Translations under genes and position numbers: made by a program | The notes under the pieces: generated by a model | Told to the model about the DNA's origin: nothing | The model's database searches: none | The model's input: the letters and a program-made list of their open reading frames with translations, nothing else | DNA from: a bacterium | Lineage (GTDB): Bacteria; Ratteibacteria; UBA8468; B48-G9; JAFGKM01 | Direction of reading: 5' to 3' | DNA: 23,406 bases | NCBI GenBank assembly: GCA_023230585.1 | Contig: JALNXB010000033.1 | Location: forward strand, 1-23,406 | Part shown: positions 21,452-23,406 of the stretch, piece by piece | Layout of the letters: each line of letters begins with the position of its first letter | Numbering within the stretch: position 1 is the first letter of the stretch

Positions 21452-23176
21452 CTATATTTTCCCCTCGTCTTTTAGCATTTTCATAATCCTATTTGCGTAT
21501 TCATTTTGAGGGTCAAGGTTTAAGACTTTATTTAAATACTCAACTCCTTGGTTTATATCTTCTGTGTATATAAAATGTATTGAAGCTATACCACACAAAA
21601 CATCAATGTCGTAAGGGTTGAACCACTCTTGCCACCTGTAATGGTAGAGTGCTTTTTTATATTCCTCTTTTCTCAAGTAGAGAGTCCCAAGGTTGGCATC
21701 AAGTTTTGCAAAATGAGGAAATATTTTATCATTTATTTCTGTATATACCTTTATAGCATCATCAAGATACCCTGTTTCACCGTAAACATAAGCAAGTTTG
21801 TATCTTGAAACATAGTTGTTCGGATTTAAAGAAGATACAACAAGATAGTTTTTTATTGCTTCTTCATCTCTTCTTTCCTCTTTTGCCCAAATACCTCTTT
21901 TAAGGTATACCTCAGGAAGCACTCGATAGAAGGAAGTGAATACCACCATTATAACAGATAATAACAAAATAGTATACCATAAAACTTTTGAAATATCAAT
22001 ATCTGTTTCTTCTTGTTTAGCCATATTTGAAACTAAACCTATAAGAAACCAGAAATACATTGAGGTTGAAGGGTTTCGCAAGTTTGTTGAAAATATATTA
22101 TCAAGAATAACAGAAGCAATTGCTCCAACAATCCCAAAAGATAATATTTTTTGAAAATCATCTTTCTTTGCTTCCTTAGTTAAACTGTAAAATATTATTG
22201 CAAGGAGCGTAAGGAACAAAATAAGCCCAATAATACCAATCTCAGACCATAAATGGAGATATTCGTTATGGGCGTGGGTTGTGGTAGGGGTAGACTCTGA
22301 TTGAAGAAAATACTCTTTTATTCTGAAGCGTGGGTAGAAAAAAACAAAATTTCCCAGCCCCCAACCAAAAATAGGTCTTGCTTTTATCATTTGCCAAGTA
22401 CCTTTCCATAAGAATAACCTAACGTTGGTCAAGTACCAGGTTTTAATAACTGGAAATAGAAAAAGAAGACTTATCAACAAAATAATATAACCGCCCCATT
22501 TTTTTATAAAATTTCCTTTTCTGTTTAGGAGAAACATAACAGTTGAAAGACCAAATAATGTTGCAAAAATAGCAGAACGGGAACGAGTAAGTATTAAAGC
22601 AAGTAATAAGATAAGAAAAAAAAGAGTGTATAATAACCTTTTTTCTATATTGTTTTCTTTTAAAAAAATATGTGAGAAAGATATGCTAATAAGCATCATA
22701 AGATGGCCAGCAAAAAAGTTTGGATTACCAAAAGTTGAAACAGGGTACCTTAAACTGCTAAAAAACTGAAAAATTGCAAGTATTGAAGCACTCACACCTG
22801 CAAGTATCCATATATTAAACCAGTTTTTTTCTATCTTACAGTTTGTAGCACATAAGAAAATAGTAAAATATAGCAGGTATTCTTCAAGTTGTTTTGATGC
22901 TCCGTGTTTGAAGGGGCTTGTATATGCAGAGATAACTGTCCACAGAAAAAAAAGTAGAAAAGGAGTAAATATATATTTGTTGAAACTAAACCTTTTGTTT
23001 TGAGTAATAAAAATAACCACAAGAAAAATAGAGAAGAGAAAACCAGTTATGTTTTTAACAATAGTGTAGTCATAAGCAGGTGGGTATTTAATTAAAACGC
23101 CGAGAAAAAATAGTATGAAACCTGAAATAGTATAGTATTTGTTTATCTCATCAGGTTTATAGGATATGATTTTCAT
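21452..23176 (-). CDS. O-antigen ligase/polymerase-family membrane protein with C-terminal TPR domain
   Basis: A 574-residue polytopic inner-membrane protein with about 10-12 hydrophobic segments over residues 15-415 and a TPR-like domain at about 420-570 (repeats around AIKNYLVVSSLNPNN, YGETGYLDDAIKVYTE, YLRKEEYKKALYHY, GVEYLNKVLNLDPQN). The Wzy_C/O-antigen-ligase core is visible: FGNPNFFAGHL (149-159), LTRSRSA (196-202), the GWGLGNF loop (271-277) and the periplasmic motif HAHNEYLHLWSEIG (301-314). Such proteins polymerise or attach lipid-linked glycans on the outer face of the membrane. Other possibilities are a protein O-glycosyltransferase (PglL-like) or a polymerase. It has its own promoter at 23222-23251 and heads the operon with the dehydrogenase and rpmB. 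Confidence 0.85.
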   Translation of the reverse strand: MKIISYKPDEINKYYTISGFILFFLGVLIKYPPAYDYTIVKNITGFLFSIFLVVIFITQNKRFSFNKYIFTPFLLFFLWTVISAYTSPFKHGASKQLEEYLLYFTIFLCATNCKIEKNWFNIWILAGVSASILAIFQFFSSLRYPVSTFGNPNFFAGHLMMLISISFSHIFLKENNIEKRLLYTLFFLILLLALILTRSRSAIFATLFGLSTVMFLLNRKGNFIKKWGGYIILLISLLFLFPVIKTWYLTNVRLFLWKGTWQMIKARPIFGWGLGNFVFFYPRFRIKEYFLQSESTPTTTHAHNEYLHLWSEIGIIGLILFLTLLAIIFYSLTKEAKKDDFQKILSFGIVGAIASVILDNIFSTNLRNPSTSMYFWFLIGLVSNMAKQEETDIDISKVLWYTILLLSVIMVVFTSFYRVLPEVYLKRGIWAKEERRDEEAIKNYLVVSSLNPNNYVSRYKLAYVYGETGYLDDAIKVYTEINDKIFPHFAKLDANLGTLYLRKEEYKKALYHYRWQEWFNPYDIDVLCGIASIHFIYTEDINQGVEYLNKVLNLDPQNEYANRIMKMLKDEGKI

Positions 23177-23221
23177 TATAAGTTCTTATTAATATAGTTT
23201 AAACTTGTTAAATTTTTTTTT

Positions 23222-23251
23222 ATTATAACATCATAAGAGGGTATATATCAA
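23222..23251 (-). promoter_or_regulatory. Predicted promoter of the O-antigen-ligase / dehydrogenase / rpmB operon
   Basis: Minus strand: -35 TTGATA (23251-23246, one base from consensus), 18-nt spacer, -10 TATAAT (23227-23222, perfect). The start is expected near 23215, about 40 nt before the ATG at 23176. An A-tract follows the -10 on the transcribed side. Confidence 0.6.
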
Positions 23252-23271
23252 AAATACATAATTAGGGGTAA

Positions 23272-23316
23272 AAAAGTATGTGGTGTCTACTCACTCTGGT
23301 ACTACGGTGCATACAC
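23272..23316 (+). repeat. Dispersed repeat module B, copy 2
   Basis: Matches 14497-14544: the leading AAAAGTATG is identical and 23288-23316 agrees at 25 of 29 positions. The terminal small hairpin is retained with changed bases (GGTG/CACC against GGCGT/ACGCC). Confidence 0.75.
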
Positions 23317-23406
23317 CTTCTACACAACAATCGGGCACTCTGAGAACTCACCCTTCTGCATAACAAGCATCTCCGAAGGGCTTAACAGGCTCAGAGTATA
23401 AGAACA

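Larger units (their letters stand above)
23177..23406. repeat. Intergenic block at the window end with repeat module B
   Basis: No gene is recognised. Nearest the O-antigen-ligase gene it holds a promoter (23222-23251) and a run of T at about 23211-23220. From 23272 it contains module B and a less AT-rich stretch with small hairpins such as GGTG-CATA-CACC (23305-23316). It continues past the window edge. Confidence 0.55.

Overview
The window is AT-rich bacterial DNA from an organism with a Gram-negative-type envelope. Two tandem LptF/LptG-family LPS-export permeases, an O-antigen-ligase-family membrane protein and a lipobox-bearing solute-binding lipoprotein all point that way. The gene content (gap-pgk-tpiA-secG, rng next to a DUF2344 protein, glyS-glyA, a zinc-type L28) and the many dispersed palindromic intergenic repeats fit an uncultured lineage of the Omnitrophota/PVC-neighbour kind. 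That placement is inference from gene content and style only; no 16S rRNA gene is present.

Layout. Positions 1-405 are non-coding and packed with inverted repeats. Positions 406-11416 hold eleven genes, all on the minus strand and read in the order gap, pgk, tpiA, secG, PPP-type phosphatase, Ser/Thr kinase, family-5 solute-binding lipoprotein, DUF2344 protein, rng, iolB-like isomerase, GHMP sugar kinase. From pgk onward the spacing is tight: 32 nt or less, with several 4-nt stop/start overlaps. The run therefore looks like one long operon, with a hairpin-rich 105-nt spacer between gap and pgk. A 312-nt leader region with a good promoter precedes gap. comF (minus) and lptF-lptG (plus) then diverge from a 29-nt spacer. 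A 338-nt repeat-rich block (14475-14812) separates lptG from a plus-strand run of glyS, glyA, a dCMP-deaminase-family gene and recJ. recJ collides tail-to-tail with a minus-strand operon of an O-antigen-ligase-like protein with TPRs, a Gfo/Idh/MocA dehydrogenase and rpmB. The window ends in another repeat-bearing intergenic block.

Function. The left run joins triose-phosphate glycolysis (GAPDH, PGK, TIM), protein export (SecG), a reversible protein-phosphorylation pair, a binding lipoprotein without its transporter, RNA processing (RNase G plus the DUF2344 protein) and carbohydrate enzymes of uncertain substrate. The middle and right parts cover envelope assembly (LptF/G, O-antigen ligase), glycine charging and one-carbon metabolism (GlyS, GlyA), pyrimidine nucleotide metabolism (deaminase) and DNA repair (RecJ).

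The most interesting leads are: the translationally coupled phosphatase/kinase/binding-lipoprotein cassette; the DUF2344 protein that lacks its usual radical-SAM neighbour; a galactokinase-like enzyme with an altered sugar-binding motif beside an IolB-like isomerase; mutually exclusive hairpins between gap and pgk; overlapping divergent promoters that predict near-leaderless comF and lptF mRNAs; and modular dispersed repeats shared by three intergenic blocks.
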